A stretch of DNA of 64,000 bases, taken from positions 527,147 to 591,146 of the forward strand of contig NZ_KI519420.1 in NCBI RefSeq assembly GCF_000482465.1, written 5' to 3'. Of this stretch, positions 1 through 8,026 are shown piece after piece. Positions within the stretch are counted from its first letter, which is position 1. Each line of letters starts with the position of its first letter. A model generated the notes under the pieces. The model saw only the letters and a program-made list of their open reading frames with translations, was not told the origin of the DNA and searched no databases. The translations under genes were made by a program, and so were the position numbers. Origin of the DNA: Runella limosa DSM 17973 (GTDB lineage: Bacteria; Bacteroidota; Bacteroidia; Cytophagales; Spirosomataceae).

Positions 1-393
1 ACGCGTATGGGCATTCGTACCATTATTTTTGGAATGAACGTGCCCGATGGCATTCTTTGTGCGATTCGTGAGGAAACGGGGACGGTGTTTGCCCCTCAAG
101 ACAATAGCCTCTCGGCGCGTAATCGCTGGTTGGGGAGTGGTAGCTTAGTGGCGGGTCGTATTACGATAGATGAAGGTGCGGCACAGGCGCTCCAAAACCG
201 TAAAAGTTTACTGGCTGTGGGTATTAAAAACGTTTCGGGAGATTTTGAGGCAGGAGAGGTGGTCGAGCTGCTGGATGTAGAAGGAAGCCTACTGGCAGTT
301 GCCAAAGCCCGCGAATCGTCGGTGGTGATTGCGCAAAACCTTCGTACTCAGAATTTTGAAGTGGCAAATGCCAACGACATCGTATTATTATAA
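1..393 (+). CDS. proB: Glutamate 5-kinase, C-terminal part (cut by the window edge)
   Basis: The frame is open from base 1, so the gene begins outside the window. The visible 130 residues are the end of the kinase domain followed by a PUA domain. The segment NRWLGSGSLVAGRITIDEGA followed by KSLLAVGI and GDFEAGEVV matches the PUA part of ProB, which phosphorylates glutamate in the first step of proline synthesis in the cytoplasm. The ATP-binding residues lie outside the window. The apparent ATG at base 7 is an internal methionine. Two hairpins follow the stop. An archaeosine-type or other PUA protein is the alternative, but spacing and wording fit ProB. Confidence 0.85.
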   Translation, partial: TRMGIRTIIFGMNVPDGILCAIREETGTVFAPQDNSLSARNRWLGSGSLVAGRITIDEGAAQALQNRKSLLAVGIKNVSGDFEAGEVVELLDVEGSLLAVAKARESSVVIAQNLRTQNFEVANANDIVLL

Positions 394-399
394 AAAAAA

Positions 400-423
400 T
401 GTCGGGGTGTAAGCACCCCGACA
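400..423. terminator. Perfect 10-bp hairpin after proB
   Basis: TGTCGGGGTG, loop TAAG, CACCCCGACA directly follows the proB stop. It can act as a terminator for both proB and the convergent hsp20. Its G-rich stem with a tetraloop also resembles the dispersed palindromes described at 2045 and elsewhere. Confidence 0.55.
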
Positions 424-438
424 CACGCCGTATGAGCT

Positions 439-454
439 GGGGTACTCGTACCCC
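439..454. repeat. Second G-rich tetraloop hairpin
   Basis: GGGGTA, loop CTCG, TACCCC, followed by CGACA as in the hairpin at 400-423. The two side by side look like a REP-type pair between the convergent proB and hsp20 genes. Confidence 0.45.
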
Positions 455-469
455 GACATACAGGCTTAC

Positions 470-901
470 TTACGCAATTTCAATCAAGCGAGGAGTTTTC
501 TTCGCTTCTTCTTTTTTAGGAAGCTCTACGTTCAATACCCCGTCGGTATAAGTAGCTGCGATTTTCTCGCCGTCGATGGTATTCGGCAAAGTGAATGAGC
601 GACGGAAGCTGTTAAAGCTAAACTCTTTGCGGGTATATTTTTCGGTAGTTTCTTCGTTTTTTTGCTCCTTTTGAGCCGAAATGCTCAGTACATTATTTTC
701 CAAGTTGATTTTAAAATCTTCCTTCTTCAAACCTGGAGCAGCTACCTCAAGACGGAATCCGCTTTCGCCTTCCACAATGTTTACGGCAGGTACACCGTAG
801 TTTGTCAAGTTAGCGGGAGCAAAAAGCTCGTTAAAATCTTTTCCGAATACGTTGCCGAACAAAGTGGGGAAGTTGCCGTTGGTTTTTACTAAAGTTGCCA
901 T
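470..901 (-). CDS. Small heat-shock protein, Hsp20/alpha-crystallin family
   Basis: The 143-residue product has the usual size of bacterial class A small heat-shock proteins, which are cytoplasmic ATP-independent holdases. An alpha-crystallin domain fills about residues 35-135: GFRLEVAAPGLKKEDFKI, then NNVLSISAQKE, and near the end GVLNVELPKKEE, whose G-x-L signature is diagnostic. The C-terminal tail PRLIEIA supplies an I-x-I/V-like anchor. The gene stands alone, convergent with proB and divergent from the CPBP protease. Its upstream region holds a sigma-54-like element and two identical palindromes that could control stress induction (inference). Confidence 0.93.
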   Translation of the reverse strand: MATLVKTNGNFPTLFGNVFGKDFNELFAPANLTNYGVPAVNIVEGESGFRLEVAAPGLKKEDFKINLENNVLSISAQKEQKNEETTEKYTRKEFSFNSFRRSFTLPNTIDGEKIAATYTDGVLNVELPKKEEAKKTPRLIEIA

Positions 902-990
902 GGTTGCTAGTAGTTTTAAGTTTTTATGTTGTTTGTAATTGAGTTGTGCTAGTTATTGTCTTTTTTTACTGCATCAACGCCTTACTAAGG

Positions 991-1005
991 TCAAATCCTG
1001 TACCA
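991..1005 (-). promoter_or_regulatory. Possible sigma-54-like -24/-12 element for hsp20
   Basis: Read on the minus strand the sequence is TGGTACAGGATTTGA. GG and GA are separated by ten bases as in sigma-54 promoters, but the -12 dinucleotide is GA instead of GC. It lies about 90 bp upstream of the hsp20 start. Confidence 0.25.
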
Positions 1006-1028
1006 CGCGATTTTTTTGATAATTTCAA

Positions 1029-1082
1029 TGACAAAATGTCGCATTTAGTGGTTTTTTTATTTTTTGTTAATGACAAAATGTC
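1029..1082. promoter_or_regulatory. Pair of identical TGACAAAATGTC palindromes
   Basis: TGACAAAATGTC occurs at 1029-1040 and again at 1071-1082, 42 bp apart, which is four helical turns. Each contains the dyad GACA-AAA-TGTC. The pair lies between the divergent hsp20 and CPBP genes, upstream of the sigma-54-like element and 22 bp before the CPBP start. This is the layout expected for a dimeric regulator binding two aligned sites. Confidence 0.5.
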
Positions 1083-1104
1083 TTAATTTACTACAAATAC
1101 CCCT

Positions 1105-1959
1105 ATGTTTCCACTTCAACCCAACTCCTTTATTGACGCTTCCAAGCAAGGCGACAATCGCCTTGGCCTTTACGTAGCGGTTTTTTTGCTGGTAATTATT
1201 GCCAACGTCGTTGGGTCTATCCCAGGCGCTTGGGCAATGGTCGAACTGCGCTCAAACGAGCTGTCTTTGCCCATTTATTTGGTGATGGCGTTGGTTTTTC
1301 TCTCCTTCGTAGTAGCCTTGGGCACGCTTTGGTTTTGTGTACAGTACATTCACAAGCGCTCACCGTTTACGATGATTGTCCCCTCGGGGCAAGTCAACTG
1401 GAAACGCGTGGCGGCGTCGGGTGGGCTGTGGCTTGGCTGTTCAGTAGCCGTGGAGCTAGTTACTTACTTGCTTTTTCCTGATAAATATCGTTTGAGCCTA
1501 AACTGGTCGGAATTTTTACCGTCATTGATTGTGGGGCTGCTTTTTATTCCTTTTCAAACCTCTTTTGAGGAGTTGTTTTTTCGGGGGTATTTGATGCAGG
1601 GCATTGGTTCTTGGAATTTTTGGGTAGGAGTGACCATTCCCGCTATCTTGTTTGGGTTGGCGCATAGTTTCAACGATGAGGTAGAGGCGGCAGGCTCGCT
1701 GGGCATTGCCATGATTTACTACATTGGCGTAGGGGTCTTTTTTGGTCTTCTTACGGTGTACGACCGAAGTCTTGAGCTACCTTTGGGGGTTCATGCGGCC
1801 AACAACCTGTACGCGTTTTTGGTGGTGGGTTATCCGAGTAGTTCTATTCCTACGGCGACCATTTGGATGATGAACGAGCTTAATTTTCCCTTGATGATTG
1901 GGCAATGGTTACTGACGTTAGGACTATATCTTTTGTTGCGCAAACGACTTGTGAAGTGA
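1105..1959 (+). CDS. CPBP (CAAX/Abi) family intramembrane metalloprotease
   Basis: A 284-residue polytopic membrane protein with about seven or eight hydrophobic segments. The motifs of the CPBP/Abi family are all present: EELFFRG at 155-161 (EE-x3-R), FGLAHSFN with His187, and H-A-A-N-N at 230-234. The glutamates and histidines form the metal site within the membrane. Family members include Rce1-type CAAX proteases and bacteriocin immunity proteins; the substrate here is unknown. It is divergent from hsp20 and shares the palindrome-bearing intergenic region, so stress-linked expression is possible but unproven. Confidence 0.9.
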   Translation: MFPLQPNSFIDASKQGDNRLGLYVAVFLLVIIANVVGSIPGAWAMVELRSNELSLPIYLVMALVFLSFVVALGTLWFCVQYIHKRSPFTMIVPSGQVNWKRVAASGGLWLGCSVAVELVTYLLFPDKYRLSLNWSEFLPSLIVGLLFIPFQTSFEELFFRGYLMQGIGSWNFWVGVTIPAILFGLAHSFNDEVEAAGSLGIAMIYYIGVGVFFGLLTVYDRSLELPLGVHAANNLYAFLVVGYPSSSIPTATIWMMNELNFPLMIGQWLLTLGLYLLLRKRLVK

Positions 1960-2044
1960 GTTTGGTTGTCTGGTTTTCAGTTTTGGGTTTTCAGTTTTGG
2001 GTTTTTCGGCTGAATAATGTGCTTTTCCTTCTTAGTTGCTGGTC

Positions 2045-2060
2045 GGGTTGTGAGCAACCC
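2045..2060 (+). repeat. Solitary REP-like palindrome GGGTTGTGAGCAACCC
   Basis: GGGTTG, loop TGAG, CAACCC. It is the same core as in the adjoining 75-bp array and in the clusters at 46 kb and 51.1 kb. The 1960-2086 spacer otherwise contains only a short direct duplication of TTTTCAGTTTTGGGT at about 1973-2003. Confidence 0.8.
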
Positions 2061-2086
2061 TTCACACATTAAGTTCGGTCTTCAAA

Positions 2087-3823
2087 ATGGCTTTTGGTTC
2101 TCTCTTTCGTTTTCTTACTCGTCGGTTTATGACTAACGCTGCACAAATTAGCCCTTCTGCCCTTTGCACTCGACATTCTCAGCATTCGTCGGGTTGTGAG
2201 CAACCCTCCCCACGGAGGAGCATTCGCCCTTCTGCACTTTGCACTCGACATTCCCAGCATTCGTCGGGTTGTGAGCAACCCTCTGCACGGAAGAACATTC
2301 GACATTCTGCACTCTACCCTCGACATTCCCAGCATTCGTCGGGTTGTGAGCAACCCTCTGCACTGTGGAGCATTCGCCCTTCTGCCCTTTGCACTCGACA
2401 TTCCCAGCATTCGTCGGGTTGTGAGCAACCCTTTCCACGGAGGAACATTCGCCCTTCTGCACTTTGCACTCGACATTCTCAGCAGGCGTCGGGTTGTGAG
2501 CAACTCTCCCCACAGTGGAACATTCGACATTCTGCACTCTACCCTCGACATTCCCAGAAACCGTTCTCCCCTTGGCTTGCCTTTCGCCCTTTCCTCTTTG
2601 TCCTTTGTCCCTTACTTTTTGCCTTTTGCTCCTTGGCACAGCAGGTCGGGCAGCCGTTGCCGAAGTGGAAAGAAGGTGGGTTGGATATTCACCATATCAA
2701 CACAGGACAAGGTAGTGCTACGCTGCTGGTATTTCCCGATGGAACAACCTTACTGGTGGATGCGGGTGCTATCAATTCACGAGATTGGCGGACGAATAAA
2801 CCCCGAAATATCCCAACAAAACCCTCCAACGAACGACAAGCAGGGGAGTGGATAGCGCGCTATGTACAGAAAGCATTGGGGCACCAGACTTCACCCGTTA
2901 TTGACTACGCTCTAATTTCTCATTTCCACGACGACCACATGGGGACACCTCTCAATGTTACCAAGCAATCGAGCGCTGGATATACCTTGGCAGGAATTAC
3001 AGAAGTGGGGGAGTTTATTCCAATTCGAAAAATCATTGATCGGGGCTGGCCTGATTATTCGTACCCTGCTCCCATGACGGCTGATTCGATGGTGAGTAAT
3101 TATCGGCGGTTTTTGCAATGGCAACAGCAGCGTAAAGGCTTAATTGTCGAGAAATTTCGGGCAGGAAGTAACGATCAAATTGTGCCCTTGAAAAGCAAAA
3201 AATATCCTTTTGAGGTGCAAAACATTGCCGTTAATGGGGAAATGTGGATGGGGGTAGGTAATCAAACAACATCACTTTTTCCACCGCTGTCTTCGCTAAA
3301 ACCCGCTGATTTTCCCAACGAAAATATGTGTAGTGCCGTGTTTCAAATTCGCTATGGGAAATTCGATTATTTCTCGGGGGGAGATTTACAAGGGGTGATT
3401 CGATTTGGAGCGCCTGCGTGGCACGATGTAGAAACGCCGATTGCCCAGGTAGTAGGGCCAGTAGATGTTCAATTGGTTGACCACCACGGCTATCCCGATT
3501 CCCAAAATGGTACTTTATTGGCTCGTTTACAGCCGCGCGTGATGGTGGTTCCGAGTTGGGCATCGTCGCACCCAGGGAAGGATGTTCTTGAGCGGATGTT
3601 TTCGGAAGAGTTTTACAAAGGCCCGCGCGATGTATTTATGACCAACTTGCTTCCAGAGGCCAAAACTGCCATCGCTGATTTGTTGCCTCGCCTCAAAAGC
3701 GAAGGTGGACACGTGGTGATAAGGGTCGAAAAAGGCGGAAAAACGTACCAAATAATGGTGTTGGACGATACCACCGAATCGTTTCGTATCAAGGCAGTCT
3801 ATGGCCCGTACCAGTCGAAGTAA
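2087..3823 (+). CDS. Metallo-beta-lactamase-fold hydrolase, ComEC-like, with a repeat-encoded N-terminus
   Basis: The real domain starts near base 2640. After a hydrophobic stretch ending CSLAQQ come HHINTGQGSATLLVFPDG and LLVDAGA. Next is the metal motif ISHFHDDHMGT, and then later histidine/aspartate motifs (GGDLQG, VDHHGYPDS). This resembles secreted MBL hydrolases related to the ComEC C-terminal domain. The hydrophobic stretch (about 2580-2640) looks like a signal peptide, but no ATG precedes it closely. The first upstream ATG in frame is at 2087 and would add about 165 residues read from the 75-bp repeats. Either the array replaced the original start, or a non-ATG codon is used. Substrate unknown. 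Confidence 0.7.
   Translation: MAFGSLFRFLTRRFMTNAAQISPSALCTRHSQHSSGCEQPSPRRSIRPSALCTRHSQHSSGCEQPSARKNIRHSALYPRHSQHSSGCEQPSALWSIRPSALCTRHSQHSSGCEQPFPRRNIRPSALCTRHSQQASGCEQLSPQWNIRHSALYPRHSQKPFSPWLAFRPFLFVLCPLLFAFCSLAQQVGQPLPKWKEGGLDIHHINTGQGSATLLVFPDGTTLLVDAGAINSRDWRTNKPRNIPTKPSNERQAGEWIARYVQKALGHQTSPVIDYALISHFHDDHMGTPLNVTKQSSAGYTLAGITEVGEFIPIRKIIDRGWPDYSYPAPMTADSMVSNYRRFLQWQQQRKGLIVEKFRAGSNDQIVPLKSKKYPFEVQNIAVNGEMWMGVGNQTTSLFPPLSSLKPADFPNENMCSAVFQIRYGKFDYFSGGDLQGVIRFGAPAWHDVETPIAQVVGPVDVQLVDHHGYPDSQNGTLLARLQPRVMVVPSWASSHPGKDVLERMFSEEFYKGPRDVFMTNLLPEAKTAIADLLPRLKSEGGHVVIRVEKGGKTYQIMVLDDTTESFRIKAVYGPYQSK
2152..2557 (+). repeat. 75-bp tandem repeat array with REP-like cores
   Basis: Five REP-like cores at 2191, 2266, 2341, 2416 and 2491 are spaced exactly 75 bp apart. 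Each 75-bp unit also carries a variable stretch near CTCCCCACGGAG and diverged CGACATTC / GCACTTTGCACT segments. Because 75 is divisible by three the array is open in several frames on both strands, which creates long spurious reading frames. The forward frame that reads SGCEQPS...CTRHSQHS per unit continues into the downstream metallo-beta-lactamase-fold gene. Confidence 0.95.
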
Positions 3824-3844
3824 ATAAAACCTTATAGGTCTAAA

Positions 3845-4552
3845 TTATAGGTCTTCCAACAACTTAAACCCTTCGCCGTGCAGGTTCATAATTTGAAGCG
3901 CGGGGTCGTCTTTGAGGTATTTTCTTAGCTTGGTAATATAGACATCCATGCTTCGGGCATTGAAGTATGAATCATCTCCCCAAATCAATTTTAACGCAAA
4001 ACTGCGGTTGATGGGTTGGTTTTTATTTTCGCAAAACAACTTCAATAAGCCCGATTCTTTGCTCGTCAGCTTCTGCGGAACGCCGTTTCTTGTGAGTAAT
4101 TGATGGTCTGCGTCAAACGTATAACTTCCCAGTTGAAACACACTCGGCTGAGACTCCAAAGTAAAAGTTGTTTTTTGATAACGACGCAGCACTGCCTGAA
4201 TCCGAAGCAGCAATTCTTCCATGCTAAACGGCTTGGTGATGTAGTCGTCTGCTCCCACTTTAAAACCCTGAATCGTATCTTCTTTCATACTTTTGGCCGT
4301 CAGAAAGATAATGGGGACGTCTTTGTCGGTCAGGCGAATTTCTTTGGCCAATGAAAACCCGTCTTTTTTGGGCATCATCACGTCAAACAAACATAAATCG
4401 TACGTTCCCTCTAAAAATGCCTTTAACCCCGCATTCCCGTCGGTGGCCAATTCTGTTTTATAGCCTTTACTGATGAGGTATTCTTGTAAAAGTTGCCCCA
4501 AATTCGGGTCATCTTCAGTCAAAAGGATACGGGTAATGGGTGGTTTAGTCAT
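3845..4552 (-). CDS. OmpR-family response regulator
   Basis: A 235-residue regulator with an N-terminal receiver domain: acidic pocket E13/D14/D15, phospho-acceptor Asp57 in LFDVMMPKKDG, Thr85 and Lys107. The C-terminal winged-helix DNA-binding domain includes LTSKESGLLKLF and DVYITKLRKYL. The start overlaps the kinase gene upstream by 8 bp, so the two are translated as a pair. The arrangement is like the Bacteroides RprXY system. The likely first target is the divergent T9SS-tail gene at 6437, which is inference from position only. Confidence 0.93.
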   Translation of the reverse strand: MTKPPITRILLTEDDPNLGQLLQEYLISKGYKTELATDGNAGLKAFLEGTYDLCLFDVMMPKKDGFSLAKEIRLTDKDVPIIFLTAKSMKEDTIQGFKVGADDYITKPFSMEELLLRIQAVLRRYQKTTFTLESQPSVFQLGSYTFDADHQLLTRNGVPQKLTSKESGLLKLFCENKNQPINRSFALKLIWGDDSYFNARSMDVYITKLRKYLKDDPALQIMNLHGEGFKLLEDL

Positions 4553-6302
4553 GTTTCAATGGCAATTTTACGGTAAATGTACTTCCTTTTCCTAGTTTAC
4601 TTTCCACGTCGATGGCTCCACCGTGTGCTTCTACCATCTTTTTGACGTAGCTAAGGCCAAGGCCAAAGCCTTTCACATCGTGAATATTTCCCGTTGGAAC
4701 GCGGTAGAAAGGGTCAAAAATTTTGGTTTGTTGCTCTTTGGTCATTCCGCGCCCTTGGTCACTTACGCTTACATAGACAAAATTATCATCGCTGTGGGTG
4801 CCTACGGCAATGTGAGGTGCTTCGGGCGAGTACTTGTTGGCATTATCAAGCAGGTTGGTCAAAATATTGGTCAGGTGCAATTCGTCGGCTTCCACCAATT
4901 CGTTGGTGGCCTCAAAACTCAATTCAATTTCGCCCTCCCGTTGCTCCAATTGTACCCCCAAATTGTTGAGCACTTTTTCAATCACATCATGGATGTTTAC
5001 TTCGGTAGGTTTGAGTTTGATTTCGCCACGGTCGAGCAGCGCCATTTGTAGTACCTTCTCTACGTGCCCGCCCAAACGCAGCGTTTCGTCCCGAATGATG
5101 CCCAAATACCGTTGGATTTTACTTTTTTCACTTTGCGGCGTTTCCACTTGTTCGCGGGCCATGCTCACGGCCAACGAAATCGTCGAAAGCGGCGTTTTGA
5201 ACTCGTGGGTCATGTTGTTGATAAAATCATTTTTGACATCCGAGAGTTTTTTCTGCTTCAAAATGGTCGTCACCGCCACGTAAAAACACCCCAAAATCAC
5301 CAATAATAACAAAGCGGAGCTAATCAGCGTAAAGCTCATGTTTTGTAAAATAAATGCTTGCCGTTCGGGAAAATAGACCAGTAACTGACTCGGTAGCGTA
5401 TTGATTTCGTTGGGGAACAAACTCGCCCGAAACAGCTCACTCCCCGTCGTGTCGGGGCGGTAAGCAACGGTCGAGAACAGCACATTCGACTGATTGTTGT
5501 TTTGAATCGCAAATTCATAAGGTAGTCCAATGCCGCGTTCGGCCAACGATTTTTTCAACAACGAATCAATCATCAAACGGTTGACGCGTTGCTCCATCGG
5601 GCGTTTGCTAAACAGCAGGTCTTTGAATACATCTTTCAACAAGTCGGTCTGCGAGGCCAGCGTTTTTGATTTTGTATCGTTTTCGTCACGTATTGCTCTT
5701 TTTTCGAGCGGTTGACGGGCTTTTTGAACCGACGAGCGCACTGCCATCATCACCGAACTATTGCCGAGCGTATCAGCGGGCATCAACACGCGCCCCATTT
5801 GGTCAAACCATGCTTCAAACATCCGTTCTTGTTCGGCGTGAATCCGCAAAAACCGCTCAATGTGAGGTAATTCGTCGTTTCGTTGTCTTAAAATTTCATT
5901 GATAAGGTTGGCCTGAAAATCGGTCATCGACCGATTGCGCGGCGTCAGTGCATCGGTCGGGTTGGTGCCCGTCAGGTTGCCATCTCGCCCCGCTGAGGCC
6001 GTATATTCGTCGGGTAGTCGGTGCTTGGGTGTTTGCGTTTTTTGGGCCAAACGGTTCTTATTCAGCGCCTCCAGTTTGCGCTGCTGCTGTTCGATTTCCT
6101 CGCGTTGTCGAATCAAATAAATGATTTCTTGTTTCTCCAGTTTGCGGACGACATCTTGCAACGCGTCCGAGACTTTGAGCTCAAACTGCTCATTGCGCAA
6201 CGCCAACGCACTCGTAATCCAATACCATTGAAAACCCATCAGACTAAGCGCCGCCAGCCCCATCAGAGAAATCAACAAGCGTATTTTTTGTTTCGTCATC
6301 AT
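4545..6302 (-). CDS. Membrane sensor histidine kinase
   Basis: The 585-residue protein has two transmembrane helices, at about 8-30 and 323-346. They frame a periplasmic sensor of nearly 300 residues without a domain I recognise; it is rich in charged and glutamine residues. The cytoplasmic part has the H-box NNMTHEFKTPLSTI with His366, the N-box LLDNANKYS, DQGRGM and GFGLGLSYVKKM. It phosphorylates the OmpR-type partner encoded next, with which it overlaps. The RprX-like architecture is common in Bacteroidota. The ligand cannot be read from the sequence. Confidence 0.92.
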   Translation of the reverse strand: MMTKQKIRLLISLMGLAALSLMGFQWYWITSALALRNEQFELKVSDALQDVVRKLEKQEIIYLIRQREEIEQQQRKLEALNKNRLAQKTQTPKHRLPDEYTASAGRDGNLTGTNPTDALTPRNRSMTDFQANLINEILRQRNDELPHIERFLRIHAEQERMFEAWFDQMGRVLMPADTLGNSSVMMAVRSSVQKARQPLEKRAIRDENDTKSKTLASQTDLLKDVFKDLLFSKRPMEQRVNRLMIDSLLKKSLAERGIGLPYEFAIQNNNQSNVLFSTVAYRPDTTGSELFRASLFPNEINTLPSQLLVYFPERQAFILQNMSFTLISSALLLLVILGCFYVAVTTILKQKKLSDVKNDFINNMTHEFKTPLSTISLAVSMAREQVETPQSEKSKIQRYLGIIRDETLRLGGHVEKVLQMALLDRGEIKLKPTEVNIHDVIEKVLNNLGVQLEQREGEIELSFEATNELVEADELHLTNILTNLLDNANKYSPEAPHIAVGTHSDDNFVYVSVSDQGRGMTKEQQTKIFDPFYRVPTGNIHDVKGFGLGLSYVKKMVEAHGGAIDVESKLGKGSTFTVKLPLKHD

Positions 6303-6436
6303 TTTTTTTTCAACTCATGCAACGTTTCGTTTCCTAACCCCGACTTTCTAAACGTATCCGTCGATTGCACCTCCAAAATAACGCAATTCGGTCAACCCTT
6401 TAACACATTTTAAGAAACTTTAACACGGTCAATCCT

Positions 6437-7321
6437 ATGAAAACAAACATGACTTTTTTTGCGCTGGTAGTAGGGCTGGGAGTAGCCACTACGGCAATGT
6501 CGCAAGACGTTAAAAAAGAAGAAAAAGCCGCCGACAAAGACAAAGTGACGATTCGCGTGCGGATGTCGGAGGAGAAAGACGGTAAAGTAGAAACCTTTGA
6601 GCGGACTTATACCTACAACGGACTTTCGGAAGAAGAACGGGAGAAAAAGGTAAAAACCATCATGGATTCGCTCCGAAACGACAGCAAAGCAGCGGCCAAT
6701 CGTCGTTTAAGCGTCGAAATTGAGGAGGGGTCGAGCGTGGTGCGTGACAAAGAACGTTGGGGCAACCAAGAACATATTGCCGTTATCCCGAAAGATGGCC
6801 GCAAGCGTGACGTACAAATTTATCGCTACGAGCAGCCGTCTGACCGACGCGAGCGCAATGGTGACCGCAAAAGTGAACGTACGTACGAATTTAAGTTTGA
6901 CGACGAAGCCTTTGCCGACCGTATGCAGCGGGTTGAAAAGCGAATTGAGCCCCAAATGCGTAAATTAGAACGTAACATGGAAGAATGGAGTCGCGATTTT
7001 GAGCCCAAATTCAAAGAGTTTTGGCACGGCGATGTCAACATCAGCGGGGCAGGAAAACCTGCCTCCATCCGTGGCTTAGAGGCGTATCCCAACAACCCCG
7101 AAAAAAATGAATTGAACATTCGTTTTTACGCCCCCGCCAAAGGCGACGTGACCATCTCAGTCACTGACACCAAAGGCAAACAAATCGCCAAAAAAGAAGT
7201 GAAAGATTTTACGGGCGATTACGTAGGTCAGTTGGATTTAGGAAAAAATGTGAAAGGCACTTATTTTATCAGTGTTGTTCAGAATGAAGACGGCACGGTG
7301 AAACGCGTAGTGGTAGAGTAA
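6437..7321 (+). CDS. Secreted T9SS-tail protein with a charged coiled-coil middle
   Basis: The 294-residue product starts with a signal peptide ending near AMSQ. Residues 25-190 are extremely rich in Lys, Arg, Glu and Asp, with a probable coiled coil around MQRVEKRIEPQMRKLERNME. The last 80 residues form a type A T9SS sorting domain: LEAYPNNPEKNELNIRF, VTDTKGKQI, KGTYFISV, ending KRVVVE. It should therefore be exported and delivered to the cell surface by the type IX system. It is divergent from the sensor kinase, 134 bp away, so it may be a target of that system or a periplasmic modulator of it. Function unknown. Confidence 0.8.
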   Translation: MKTNMTFFALVVGLGVATTAMSQDVKKEEKAADKDKVTIRVRMSEEKDGKVETFERTYTYNGLSEEEREKKVKTIMDSLRNDSKAAANRRLSVEIEEGSSVVRDKERWGNQEHIAVIPKDGRKRDVQIYRYEQPSDRRERNGDRKSERTYEFKFDDEAFADRMQRVEKRIEPQMRKLERNMEEWSRDFEPKFKEFWHGDVNISGAGKPASIRGLEAYPNNPEKNELNIRFYAPAKGDVTISVTDTKGKQIAKKEVKDFTGDYVGQLDLGKNVKGTYFISVVQNEDGTVKRVVVE

Positions 7322-7341
7322 AATAACTAAATACATAACAT

Positions 7342-7374
7342 AAAAAGGCGATTCTCTAAAAGAGTCGCCTTTTT
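7342..7374 (+). terminator. Rho-independent terminator after the T9SS-tail gene
   Basis: AAAAAGGCGA and TCGCCTTTTT form the outer stem around an inner TCTCT/AGAG pairing, and the stem ends in a T-run. A near-identical terminator stem occurs at 37035-37067. Confidence 0.85.
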
Positions 7375-7499
7375 ATGTTAAACTAAAAATATTATTTGAC
7401 AATCAAAAACTTCCGCGAGACTATCTGTACGGTCTTGACGGCAGTAGCGCAGATAAGGGTGGATGGATGTCCAAAGGTAAGTTTTACGTTGAGGCAATT

Positions 7500-7916
7500 T
7501 TATTTGGGAAGCATAACGAAATCATATTGCGTTTTTGAGCCGATTTCTACTGGACAACAAAAATTTGTTCGCTTGCCGTCTTTTAAAGTAGAATAATCAC
7601 GGTATTTAGAAATAAACTTGTATTCATATAAATTTATCACACTAAGTTTGTGAAATTCTTTAGGAGCATCAACGACAACATTGTACTTGCCATTGGCATC
7701 TGTAAATACAGTTTTTAGTGGGTGGCTTACAGACCCTAATATGCCTTTTTCGCCATCAATTGCAATTTCAAGATTAGCTACTGGCAACTTGGTATCAAAA
7801 TCCGTCACTGTCCCAAATACAGTAGTTTGTCGGCTTTTGGTGGGGTCAGAGAAGCAGCCTTCTGTTAGTAGCAGCACTCCCGCTGCATAGAGCCAAGGTT
7901 TTACTAATCGTTTCAT
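7500..7916 (-). CDS. Small lipoprotein, carboxypeptidase-regulatory-like fold (paralogue A)
   Basis: This is one of a tandem family. The start at MKRLVKPW is preferred because paralogues keep it; an in-frame ATG at 7964 adds 16 residues, but the matching ATG is lost in the copy at 9289. The signal peptide ends LLLTEGC, a loose lipobox. Residues about 30-100 read TTVFGTVTDFDTKLPVANLE and VFTDANGKYNVVV, the pattern of a transthyretin-like/carboxypeptidase regulatory domain. A conserved end FCCPVEIGSKTQYDFVMLPK follows. Likely membrane-anchored in the periplasm or outer membrane. Role unknown. Confidence 0.75.
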   Translation of the reverse strand: MKRLVKPWLYAAGVLLLTEGCFSDPTKSRQTTVFGTVTDFDTKLPVANLEIAIDGEKGILGSVSHPLKTVFTDANGKYNVVVDAPKEFHKLSVINLYEYKFISKYRDYSTLKDGKRTNFCCPVEIGSKTQYDFVMLPK

Positions 7917-8026
7917 TTTCAAACGTTGTTTTCGAGAAGTGAAGTTTTTGAGTTTTAGGAACATGAAAGGCTGGAAGCCTTTTGATAATTATCACGAGTC
8001 GGGCCTCGCGCTATCGGGTATGGATT

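Noticed and set aside
2152-2557. Regular array as a CRISPR candidate
   Set aside because: The whole 75-bp unit is repeated, including the would-be spacers, which are variants of one another. No cas gene is near.
2069-2639. Two long minus-strand frames of about 160 residues across the 75-bp array
   Set aside because: They arise because 75 is a multiple of three and consist only of repeat-encoded residues. They have no gene-like start, domain or neighbour.
7916-7964. N-terminal extension MFLKLKNFTSRKQR for lipoprotein paralogues A and B
   Set aside because: The matching ATG is ATT in paralogue D and the region is absent in E, and the extension would put a charged stretch before an ordinary lipoprotein signal.
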